Shown one piece after another: positions 8,923-18,100 of a DNA stretch of 64,000 bases (the first letter of the stretch is position 1; every line of letters starts with the position of its first letter). Source of the stretch: JAMXLO01 sp963832895 (GTDB lineage: Bacteria; Pseudomonadota; Alphaproteobacteria; Acetobacterales; Acetobacteraceae); NCBI GenBank assembly GCA_963832895.1, contig CAWHVQ010000017.1, forward strand, positions 42,798 to 106,797, written 5' to 3'. The position numbers were made by a program, and so were the translations under genes. The notes beneath the pieces are model-generated. The model was not told the origin of the DNA. It made no database searches and saw only the letters and a program-made list of their open reading frames with translations.

Positions 8923-9540
8923 ATGAAGCTGATGTACTCGCCAGGGGCCTGCTCCATCGGTATCCATGTGCTGCTGGAGGAGATCGGCAAGCCGTATGAG
9001 GCGCAACTGGTAAACCTGCGCGAAGGTGGGCAGTTCAAGCCAGAGTTCACCTCGGTCAATCCGAAGTCGAAAGTGCCGACGCTGGTGCGCGACGATGGTT
9101 CCGTGCTGACCGAGTATCCTGCGATCGCCTATTGGCTGGCTCGCACCAATCCGGAAAAGAAGCTGCTGCCGGAGGATGTCGAGACGCAGGTGCGCGCGAT
9201 CGAGGCGTTGGATTATGCGGTTGCCACGGTCCACATGCAGGGGTTCTCACGACTGTTCCGCGCGTCCAACTACACACCGAACCCGGCGGACGAGGACAAG
9301 GTGAAGGAGCGCGGCAAGGAGATGGTGGAGAAGGGCTTCGCAGTGCTGGACAAGGCGCTGGCGGGCAAGGACTACGTAGCCGGGACATTCTCGATTGCTG
9401 ACTCGGCGCTGTTCTATGTCGAGTTCTGGGGCGGCAAGCGCATGAACATGAAGCTGCCGTCAAACTGCGACGCGCACCTCAACCGCATGCTGGCACGGCC
9501 GGCGGTACAGCGCGTGATGCAGCAGGAAGGCCTGAACTGA
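8923..9540 (+). CDS. Glutathione S-transferase, beta-like
   Basis: A 205-residue protein with an N-terminal thioredoxin fold (YSPGACSIGIHVLLEE, where Cys10-Ser matches the beta-class active-site region), the cis-Pro segment SKVPTL and a helical C-terminal domain ending LARPAVQRVMQQEG. It probably conjugates or reduces xenobiotic products with glutathione. GAGGAGA lies seven bases before the ATG. It sits between the flavin monooxygenase and a phosphatase, suggesting a small detoxification or catabolic unit. Confidence 0.85.
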   Translation: MKLMYSPGACSIGIHVLLEEIGKPYEAQLVNLREGGQFKPEFTSVNPKSKVPTLVRDDGSVLTEYPAIAYWLARTNPEKKLLPEDVETQVRAIEALDYAVATVHMQGFSRLFRASNYTPNPADEDKVKERGKEMVEKGFAVLDKALAGKDYVAGTFSIADSALFYVEFWGGKRMNMKLPSNCDAHLNRMLARPAVQRVMQQEGLN

Positions 9541-9541
9541 G

Positions 9542-10123
9542 GTGCACGGGGCGTTCCAGGAGGCCACGCTTTCGCCGATCGCGTTCTGGTTCCTGCGGCA
9601 CGGTGAGACCGATTGGAACGCCCAGGGCATTTCGCAAGGCAACGTCGATATTCCGTTGAACGCGGTCGGCGTGGCGCAGGCGCGCGCGGCGGCGGAAAAA
9701 CTGCGCAATCGCGGCATCGCCACGATCATTGCGTCGCCGCTCTCGCGCGCACGGGTGACCGCGGAGTTCGTCGGTGAGACATTGGGATTACCCGTCGCGT
9801 TGGACCCTGATCTGCGCGAAGTCTCGTTTGGGGTGCAGGAAGGCCAAGGCATGAGCGACTGGTTCGCCGACTGGGTCAGCGGCGCGTTCACACCCGAAGG
9901 CGCCGAGACGTTTGCGGCCTTGCGCCGCCGCGCGGTCGCCGCAGCCAATCGGGCGATCGAGCGGCCGCCCGCAGTACTTGTCGTGGCGCACGGCGCGCTG
10001 TTCCGCTCGCTGCGCGCAGCGATGGGCATCCAGCCCAACATGCGAACGCAGAACGCCGTGCCGATCTTCTGTGACCCGCCCGGGCCCAACGCAACCAGTT
10101 GGACGCTGCACCCGGTTGTATAG
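9542..10123 (+). CDS. Histidine phosphatase family protein
   Basis: A 193-residue phosphoglycerate-mutase-like phosphatase. The catalytic RHGETDWN is at residues 19-26, the second His is in VVAHGALFRSL, and SPLSRARVTAE is the conserved phosphate-pocket segment. The substrate is unknown. The start is a GTG one base after the GST stop, implying translational coupling; no closer ATG exists. The gene converges on livF with a five-base gap. Confidence 0.8.
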   Translation: MHGAFQEATLSPIAFWFLRHGETDWNAQGISQGNVDIPLNAVGVAQARAAAEKLRNRGIATIIASPLSRARVTAEFVGETLGLPVALDPDLREVSFGVQEGQGMSDWFADWVSGAFTPEGAETFAALRRRAVAAANRAIERPPAVLVVAHGALFRSLRAAMGIQPNMRTQNAVPIFCDPPGPNATSWTLHPVV

Positions 10124-10128
10124 TGCCA

Positions 10129-10860
10129 TCAGACGCCCAGGTAGAACTGCCGTATCAGCTCGTTGTTGTTCAATTCAGCCGCTGAATTGCCGGCGAACTC
10201 GATGCGGCCGTGCACGATCACATAGCCCCGGTCGGCGATCCGAATGGCCTGGGTAAAGTTCTGCTCCGCCATCAGCACCGTGAGCTGATAGCCTTCCTTC
10301 AGCTCCTTGATCTTGTCGATCGTGCGCGCGACCAACAACGGCGCCAGCCCCACCGAAGGCTCGTCGATCAGCAGAATGCGCGGCGCGGACATGAGCGCAC
10401 GCGCCAGCGCCAGCATCTGCTGCTCTCCGCCGCTCATGCTGCCCGCCAGTTGCCGGCTGCGCTCGCGTAGTCGCGGGAAGGTTTCGAAGCAGAACTCCAG
10501 ATTGCGTGCGATCGCGGCGCGCGCCGAGCGACGAAATGCACCGAGCAGCAGGTTCTCCGTCACCGATAATCGAGGAAACAGCCTGCGCCCCTCGGGAACG
10601 AATGCGACGCCAAGTTCGACGATCGCCTCGGTGGAAATGCCAATCAACTCGTGGCGTGTGCCGTCGATTTCGGCGACAATGCTGCCCGCGGACGGCCGCA
10701 CAATGCCCATCACGCATTTCAGCAGCGTGCTCTTGCCGTTGCCGTTGGTGCCCAGCAGCGCCACCGTCTCGCCGCCAGCGACCGTTAGCGACACGTCGTG
10801 CAGCACACGCACCGCACCGTAGCCGGCATCGAGGCCGGAAATGTCGAGGCTACTCGCCAA
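10129..10860 (-). CDS. livF: Branched-chain amino acid-type ABC transporter ATPase LivF
   Basis: About 243 residues. Walker A is GTNGNGKST, the signature is MSGGEQQM, Walker B is ILLIDEPSVGLAP, and the switch His region ends in LMAEQNF. The length and C-terminus (RQFYLGV) are typical of LivF. The likely start is TTG at 10860, overlapping the livG stop by 11 bases; an ATG at 10911 would add 17 residues unlike the family. It is the last gene of livHMGF and energises uptake of an amino acid or similar ligand. Confidence 0.85.
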   Translation of the reverse strand: MASSLDISGLDAGYGAVRVLHDVSLTVAGGETVALLGTNGNGKSTLLKCVMGIVRPSAGSIVAEIDGTRHELIGISTEAIVELGVAFVPEGRRLFPRLSVTENLLLGAFRRSARAAIARNLEFCFETFPRLRERSRQLAGSMSGGEQQMLALARALMSAPRILLIDEPSVGLAPLLVARTIDKIKELKEGYQLTVLMAEQNFTQAIRIADRGYVIVHGRIEFAGNSAAELNNNELIRQFYLGV

Positions 10861-11590
10861 GATACGCCCGCACGACGTCGGGATCCCGCACCACGTCGCC
10901 TGGTTCGCCATCGGCGATCTTGCGGCCTGCCACGAGCACGACCAAACGCTGTGAGAAGTGCATTACCGCGCGCATGATGTGCTCGATCAGAATGACCGTG
11001 ACGCCCTGCTCGTTCAGCCTGATCAGCAACGTGAGGATGTCATCCACCTCACCATGCGACAGTCCGGCCATCGCCTCGTCCGCGATCAACAGGCGCGGCG
11101 ACGCGGCCATTGCACGCGCCAATTCCAGTTTGCGCATCTCGATCTGGGTGAGATCGCGCGGCATTCGTGTGCCTTTGCCTGCCAGGCCGACCATGTGCAG
11201 CAGTTCCGCACAGCGTTCGTCGATCGCGGGCGCGGAAAGCGTCGCTCCCGGTCGGGCGTTGACCGTGTAGAGCAGCGGGATGCGCAGATTCTCGGCCAGC
11301 GTCAGCGTGTTGAACGGGCGCGGCAGTTGGAAGCTGCGGGCGAGGCCCAGTCGCGTGCGCTCATGTGCGGACAGGCCGTCCAGCGTGCGCCCGGCAAATC
11401 GCACGCTGCCCATCTCGTTGCGCAAGGTGCCGCACATGCAGTTCACCAGCGTGCTCTTGCCAGAGCCATTGGGACCGATCAGGCCAACGCGCTCGCCGTC
11501 GCGAACTGCGAGTTCGATCGCCTGCAATGCGATGAAGCCGCCGAACCGCTTGCCGAGATTGGTGACTTCGAGCAGTGCAGCGTCAGTCAT
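10850..11590 (-). CDS. livG: Branched-chain amino acid-type ABC transporter ATPase LivG
   Basis: A 246-residue ATPase with Walker A GPNGSGKST and Walker B LLIADEAMAGL. In place of the usual LSGGQ-like signature it has DLTQIEMRKLELARA, a variant I recall from other Rhodospirillales LivG proteins, so it is probably functional. The ATG at 11590 overlaps the livM stop by eight bases; an in-frame extension upstream to 11653 lacks family similarity. It pairs with LivF under the LivH/LivM membrane subunits. Confidence 0.85.
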   Translation of the reverse strand: MTDAALLEVTNLGKRFGGFIALQAIELAVRDGERVGLIGPNGSGKSTLVNCMCGTLRNEMGSVRFAGRTLDGLSAHERTRLGLARSFQLPRPFNTLTLAENLRIPLLYTVNARPGATLSAPAIDERCAELLHMVGLAGKGTRMPRDLTQIEMRKLELARAMAASPRLLIADEAMAGLSHGEVDDILTLLIRLNEQGVTVILIEHIMRAVMHFSQRLVVLVAGRKIADGEPGDVVRDPDVVRAYLGE

Positions 11591-12533
11591 GGCCGTGCCT
11601 GCCGCCCCGCAACCGCAACAGTCCCAGAATGCCGTTCGGCGCCACGATGACAAATGCCACCAGCACCAGACCGACGACCAATAAATTCACCGCCGACGAT
11701 ATGGTAACTGTCACCACCTGCTGCAGAGTGCCCAGCAGAACAGCGCCGATGACCGGCCCCAGCCAGCTTGAAGTGCCGCCCACCAGCGGCATCGCGACTC
11801 CGTTCACAGCATAGGCCAGGTTGAAGCCGGACGCAGGGTCGAGATATGTCACGTAGTACGGCAATGGTGCGCCGGCCATACCCATGAAGGCACCGGACAA
11901 CGTCGTCGCGACCAGCTTCAATCGCAGCGTCGGCACACCCGATGCCTCGGCCGCGACCTCGTCGTCACGGATCGTCGCAAGCCCATAGCCGAGACGTGAC
12001 CGCTCGATTGCCCGCGCGGTTGCGATCACGATCACCACGAGCCCCAGCATTACCAGAAACAGATACTGGATGTAGTCCATGCCCAGCAGCGGCACGGTCA
12101 GCGGGCGCACGATGTAGGCGCCCCGCGAGCCACCAACGAAATCCCAGTTGGTGATCAGCGTTTGCGCCACGACGGCCAGTGCCAGTGTTGCGATCGAGAA
12201 GAACGCGCCGCGCAACCGCAGCGTCAGGTAGCCGGTGCCAAGTCCGACGATGCCGGAGACGATGCCACCTATTGGCATCATGATCGGCAGTGGCAGAGAG
12301 GTCAGCTTATGCAGCGCCACGGTGGTGTAGGCGCCCAGCGCGAAGAATGCGGCCGTGCCGAAGTTCACATAGCCGGTGTAGCCACCCAGAATGTTCCACG
12401 CGGTTGCGAGCGCAATGTACTGCAGCACGACATAGCCGGCAAAGAACACGTAGGCATTGCCGATCAGCCAGGCGGCAGCGAACACCATCCCGGCAGCGAT
12501 CAGCAGCGCGATGACAAACTTGGCTCCGCTCAC
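11583..12533 (-). CDS. livM: Branched-chain amino acid-type ABC transporter permease LivM
   Basis: A 316-residue membrane protein with roughly eight to ten hydrophobic helices. The conserved permease loop with the LivM pattern GYGLATIRDDEVAAEASGV is present, as is the N-terminal NILGGYTGYVNFG, typical of the family. It sits three bases after livH and overlaps livG, so livH-livM-livG-livF form one transcript. Ligand specificity cannot be derived from the permease, and no substrate-binding protein gene is attached. Confidence 0.88.
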   Translation of the reverse strand: MSGAKFVIALLIAAGMVFAAAWLIGNAYVFFAGYVVLQYIALATAWNILGGYTGYVNFGTAAFFALGAYTTVALHKLTSLPLPIMMPIGGIVSGIVGLGTGYLTLRLRGAFFSIATLALAVVAQTLITNWDFVGGSRGAYIVRPLTVPLLGMDYIQYLFLVMLGLVVIVIATARAIERSRLGYGLATIRDDEVAAEASGVPTLRLKLVATTLSGAFMGMAGAPLPYYVTYLDPASGFNLAYAVNGVAMPLVGGTSSWLGPVIGAVLLGTLQQVVTVTISSAVNLLVVGLVLVAFVIVAPNGILGLLRLRGGRHGHD

Positions 12534-12536
12534 GCG

Positions 12537-13412
12537 CTAGCGTCCGAAGATACCAGCGGGCCGCACCGCCAGTGTGATCAGCAGGAAGCCAAAGGCTACC
12601 GCCGGCGACCAGGAAGGGCCGTAGAAGGTCGACGTCAGATTTTCGACAACGCCCAAGGCCAACGCCGCGACCAGTGTCCCTGCAAAGCTACCCATGCCGC
12701 CCAATACGCAGATCGCGAACACACGGCCGATGTAGTCGCGGCCGATCGACGGCTCGACAGGCTGGATCACAATTAGAACCGCGCCGGCCAGCGAGGCTGT
12801 GGCGATCGATAGCCCGAACGCGATGCGCTTGATCCGCGTCGGATTTGCCGCCATGAGCCGGAGCGCCAATTGATCCTGCGCCACAGCGAGAATCGCGCGA
12901 CCCAGGAAAGTGTTCGACATGAACAGTTGCAGCCCGCCGACCATCGCCAATCCGACAAGGCAGGGTACAAGCAACCGCAGCGGCAGATCGATCACGCCGA
13001 CATGCAGGCTCGGCCCGATATAGGGTGCCTCGACCAGGCGATAATCCACGCCGAACACCAGCACGAGCGTGACCTCGGTGATGAACAGGAGGCCGAAGAA
13101 GAAGGCGAGGCCACGCAATGCTTCCTCGCCGCGCCGCTCGAAGGCAACGTAGTACACCTGATAGACTGCCGCGCCGAGAAGATAGAACGCCGGCAGCGCA
13201 ATCACGCTCGCGAGGATCGGATCGATGCCAAACGTCGTGTTGCCTATGAAGGCGATGTATGAGCCCAGGATGATGAAGGCCGGGTGGGCGATGTTGACGA
13301 TGTCCAGCATGCCGAACGAGATGGACACGCCAATCGTGACGGCGGCGTAGAAGCCACCGAGCAATAAGCCGGATACCACGGCATTGCCGAGAAGATCGAA
13401 GGACATTTCCAT
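12537..13412 (-). CDS. livH: Branched-chain amino acid-type ABC transporter permease LivH
   Basis: A 291-residue polytopic permease. The N-terminus carries the LivH hallmark GFYAAVTIGVSISFGMLDIVN, followed by AHPAFIILGSYIA, and the C-terminal ALGVVENLTSTFYGPSW region is typical. ATG 13412 was chosen; an upstream TTG adds seven codons. It is the first gene of the four-gene liv unit. The gap to the kinase gene upstream is about 70 bases, so the liv promoter must lie there or reads through from the kinase genes. Confidence 0.86.
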   Translation of the reverse strand: MEMSFDLLGNAVVSGLLLGGFYAAVTIGVSISFGMLDIVNIAHPAFIILGSYIAFIGNTTFGIDPILASVIALPAFYLLGAAVYQVYYVAFERRGEEALRGLAFFFGLLFITEVTLVLVFGVDYRLVEAPYIGPSLHVGVIDLPLRLLVPCLVGLAMVGGLQLFMSNTFLGRAILAVAQDQLALRLMAANPTRIKRIAFGLSIATASLAGAVLIVIQPVEPSIGRDYIGRVFAICVLGGMGSFAGTLVAALALGVVENLTSTFYGPSWSPAVAFGFLLITLAVRPAGIFGR

Positions 13413-13481
13413 TATGCGGGCCAGTCTGACCAAAGCGCCACGTCTTGGCTAGCCCACATTCCGATGTGGCAGTGGACATCC

Positions 13482-15168
13482 TCAGGCGCGGCGGACTGAG
13501 TCCAGCGGAATCACGTTGGTCGGTGCGGCACTCATGACCCTCGCGATCTGTGCCGCCAGCTCGTCCTGCAGATAAGGCTTGGACAAACGCGGCAGGCCCG
13601 GGTCTTCGCCGTTCGGCAGTTCGGCGTAGCCTGTCGCCAGAATAACCGGCAAGTCCGGCCATCGCTGTCTGATCTGCCGCGCGAGCTCAGCACCCGTCAT
13701 GCCTGGCATCGCGTGGTCAGTCACCACCACATCGACCTTGGTGCCGAGCCGCAGCAGATCGAGAGCACGCGCCCCCGAGAGCGCCTCGGTCACCGTGTGA
13801 CCGATATCCTCCAGCATGGCCGCGGTGCTGGCGACGACAAGCGGATCGTCATCCACCACCATAATGCGGCATGGGCGGCCGGCACTGCCTAATAATGCTG
13901 TCGGGGGCGTTGTACTTGCGGACAGAGTTGTCTCGGACAATGGCAGCCACAGCTCGACCGTGGTGCCGTCGCCGGGTCGGCTGGTGATACGCATTGCGCC
14001 ACCCGATTGCGCCGCGACACCGTGCACCATGGACAAACCGAGCCCGGTACCCTTGCCCGCCCCTTTGGTGGTGAAGAACGGTTCCGTCGCCCGTTTCAGC
14101 GTCGCCTCATCCATCCCTGCGCCGGAGTCGGACACCGTCAGGCATACATAACTTCCTGCTTCCAACTCTTTCGGTAGCACCTGCCTCGCTCGTGATACGG
14201 GTTCCGCCGATGACCAGCCGTCCGCCATACGGCATCGCGTCGCGCGCGTTCAGTGCAAGGTTCAGCAGTGCGAGTTCGAGCTGGTTCGGATCGACCCGGA
14301 TCGGCGGCAGATCGGGGCGATACGTCATAAGTATCTGAATGCCGGGGCCGAGCGTTCGCCGCAACATCTCCTCCATGCCGCCGATCAGCCGCGGTACGTC
14401 CACCGTCTCCGGTCGGAGCTCCTGGCGACGCGCGAAGGCGAGCATACGCTTGGTCAAGGTGGCACCACGATCGGCACCCTGCATCGCACCATCGACCAGC
14501 CGCGCCAGGCGAGGATCGTCTGGCAGGCGTTTGCGCAGTAGCTGCAGATTGCCGAGGATCACCATCAGCAGGTTGTTGAAGTCGTGTGCGACACCGCCGG
14601 TGAGTTGGCCGATGCTCTCCAGCTTCTGCATCTCCTGGACCTGCATCAGCGCTGCCTCGCGTTCACGCGTGCGCTCCTCCACGCGCCGTTCAAGATCCGC
14701 GTTTGCCTGCGCCAGTTCCGTCGTGCGCTCTTCGACGCGGCGTTCCAGCTCGCTGTTGAGCTGTTCCAGCTGGCGGGTCTTGCGATACAGGTCGGCGAAC
14801 ACCCGGACCTTGGCGCGCAGCAGTTCCGGCACAACAGGAACAGGCACGTAATCCACTGCGCCCGCCTGATAACCACGAAGCAGGTCCAGCTCGCTCATCT
14901 GGATAGCCGAGACGAAGATGATGGCCGTACGCCGGCAGCGTGGATGTTCGCGGATCATTGCCGCCAGTTCGAAGCCATCGAGGTCGGGCATTACAACATC
15001 GATCAGCACGACCGCGACCTCATGCCGCAGCAAGTGCTGCAATGCCTCGTTGGCAGAGTTCGCCTTGATCAGATTCTCTCCGAGTTCGGAGAGGACCACC
15101 TCGTAGCTCATCAACTTCGCCGGCTGGTCATCGACCAGCAGTATGTTGACCTTATCCCCCGGACTCAT
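13482..15168 (-). CDS. Hybrid histidine kinase REC-coiled coil-HisKA-HATPase-REC, disrupted by a one-base frameshift
   Basis: The gene reads as two overlapping frames (15168 to 14107, and a frame open from 14228 to 13482) that join into one 561-residue protein if one extra base near 14190-14200 is removed. Order: receiver (LIDVVMPDLDG), coiled coil with duplicated ERRVEERT, phospho-acceptor GVAHDFNNLL, N box ALLNLALNARDAMP, then after the shift G1 DSGAGM, FFTTKGAGKGTGLGLSM and a C-terminal receiver (DVVVTDHAMPG). The shift splits the ATPase domain between the N and G1 boxes, so neither half alone can be a kinase. It lies nine bases after the poly-HAMP kinase and probably shares its transcript. 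Confidence 0.8.
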
Positions 15169-15177
15169 GGCCGTGCC

Positions 15178-18100
15178 TCAACGATGCAGCCAGATGCGCA
15201 AGGCCGACAGCAGCTGCTCGGTGTTGACCGGCTTGGCGAGATAGTCCGAAGCGCCGGCCTCCAGACATTTCTCCCGGTCGCCCTTCATCGCCTTGGCGGT
15301 CAGCGCGATGATCGGCAGGCGCCGGAAGTCAGAGTTTGCGCGGATCACCTCCATCGTCTGGTAGCCATCCATCTCCGGCATCATGATGTCCATCAGCACG
15401 ATTGCGACACCCGGTGTGGCTTCCAGCAAATCGATTGCCTCGCTGCCGGTGGTCGCGGTGAGTACTTCCATGCCCCGCCGCTCCAGCACCGAGCTTAGGG
15501 CGAATATGTTGCGGGCATCGTCATCCACCAGCAGCGCCTTCCGTCCGACCAGGCTTTCATCCGAGCTGTGCAGCTTTTCCAGCATACGCTGCTTCTCTGC
15601 CGGCAGGTCGGACACCACGCGATGCAGAAACAGCGCGGTCTCATCCAGTAAACGCTCAGGCGAACTCGACGCCCTTGACCACGACGCTGCGGGCCATGGT
15701 GTGGAGCTGCGCATCCTCTTCGGGCGACAACTCACGGCCGGTGAACACGACGACCGGGACGTTGGCGAGGTCGTCGTCGTCGCGGATGCGCTCCAGCACC
15801 TCGAAGCCCGACATGTCAGGCAGACGCAGATCGAGCACGACGCAATCGGCAGGCATCTCACGCAATGTCGCAATTGCCTCGCCACCGGTTTCCACCGTGA
15901 CGATGTCGATATCGTCGTGACCGAGCAGCTCGGTGATCGAGAGACGTTCAGCCGCATTGTCCTCCACCACCAGAAGCTTCTTCCGGCGCGGTTTCACATA
16001 GTCGGTGATCTTACCGAGCGCTTCCAGCAATCCCTCGGTCGTGGTGGGTTTCGTCATGAATGAAAAAGCCCCGCGCGCCAGGCCGTGCTGGCGATCTTCG
16101 TCCAGGGTGACGATCTGCACTGGGATATGCCGCGTCGCAGGATTTTGCTTGAGCTGGCTCAGTACCGTCCAACCCAGCATGTCGGGCAAGAAGACGTCCA
16201 GCGATACCGCGCTGGGCTGATATTCGCGTGCCAGCGTCAGCGCGTCCTCGCCACGCATGGCGACGAGTACTTTCAATCCGTGGTCATGCGCCAGATCAAC
16301 GAGCACGCGCGCGTAGTGCGCATCGTCCTCCACGATCAGCAGCACGGTGTCGCCTTGCTCGATGCCGTGGCGGTCATCAGCCACTGCCTCCACCGGACGC
16401 TCGGCCAGCCGCACCGGGGTCGGCAACGCAACTTCGGTCCGCGTCGCCGCTTCGCTGCCGATGGCGCGGTTGGCGGTCGCCGGACCACTATAGGCGATCG
16501 GCAGATAGAGCGTGAACGTGCTGCCGACATTGGGTTTGCTGCGCAACTGGATCTCGCCACCGAGCAGATTCGACAGCTCACGGCTGATCGCAAGGCCGAG
16601 GCCGGTGCCACCATATTTGCGACTGGTGGATGCATCGGCCTGCTGGAATGCCTCGAAGATAATGCGCTGCTTCTCCGACTGGATACCGATGCCGGTATCG
16701 CTGACCTCGAACGCCACCACGGTTGGCGCGTGGTCGAGGTTGGGATGGCCGGCAGTCCAACCACCGGCGACCGCGTTGATGCTGAGCTGGACGCCGCCGT
16801 GCTCGGTGAACTTGAACGCATTGGACAGCAGGTTCTTCAATACCTGCTGCAAGCGCTTGTTGTCGGTCGTGATACTGCGCAGCATCGGATCAACCTGCAC
16901 GTTGAACGACAGACTGCGGCCTTCCGCTTCGTGGCGGAACGGCCGCGTCACCGTCTCCTGCAGGTTGGACACCAGGATCTCCTCGGCATCGACCGACATC
17001 GTGCCGGATTCGATCTTTGACAGATCGAGAATATCGCTGATCAGGTTGAGCAGATCAGTGCCGGCGCCGTGGATGGTGCGCCCGAACTCCACCTGACGTG
17101 GCGTCAGGTTCCCATCGGGGTTGTCGCCAAGCTGTTGCCCAAGGATCAGAATCGAATTCAGCGGCGTGCGCAGCTCGTGTGACATGTTGGCAAGAAATTC
17201 TGACTTGTACTTCGAGGTCAGCGCGAGCTCCGTCGCCTGCTCTTCCAGTGCACGGCGTGCCTGTTCGATCTCCTGGTTCTTGCGCTCCACCTCGACGTTC
17301 TGTTCAGCAAGCTGCTGCGCCTTCTGCTCGAGCTGTTCGTTCGTCTGCTGCAGCTCGCGCTGGCGCGTCTGCAATTCGGTGGCAAGCTGCTGCGACTGTT
17401 CCAGCAGGCCCTCCGTCTGCATCGTGGCCTCGATCGAGTTCAGCACGATGCCGATGCCGGCTGTCAGCTGCTCGAGGAAGGAAATCTGCAGATCGGTGAA
17501 CGAGCCGACCGAGCCAAGTTCGATCACCGCCTTCACCTGGCCTTCGTAAAGCACCGGCAGCACGACGACATTGTTCGGCGTCGCCCTGAACAGGCCGGAG
17601 CGGATCGGAGTCACGTCCGCCGGCAGACTGGTGATCAGCAATCGCCTGCCATCGACGGCGCACTGGCCGAGCAACCCCTGCCCCATGCGCAGATCGGTGG
17701 GGTGACCCGCAGCTCCATCGTCCGCGTAGGCAGCGAGCAATCGCAGATGCGGATTGGCCTCCTGATCCACGCGATAGATCACGCCGTTCTGGGCTTCGAC
17801 CAGGGGTGCCAATTCGGAAAGCAACATGCGGCCGACAGTCGCCAGATCGCGCTGGCCCTGCAGCATGTTTGTGAACCGCGCGAGATTGGTCTTCAGCCAG
17901 TCCTGTTCCGTGTTGCGGTCGGTGGTGAGGCGCAGATTGTCGATCATCGTGTTGATGTTGTCTTTCAGCTCCGCGACTTCGCCGCGCGCCTCCACCTGGA
18001 TCGAGCGCGTGAGGTCGCCTTTGGTGACCGCAGTGGCCACTTCGGCAATCGCGCGCACCTGGGTCGTCAGGTTCGCCGCCAGCAGGTTCACGTTGCCGGT

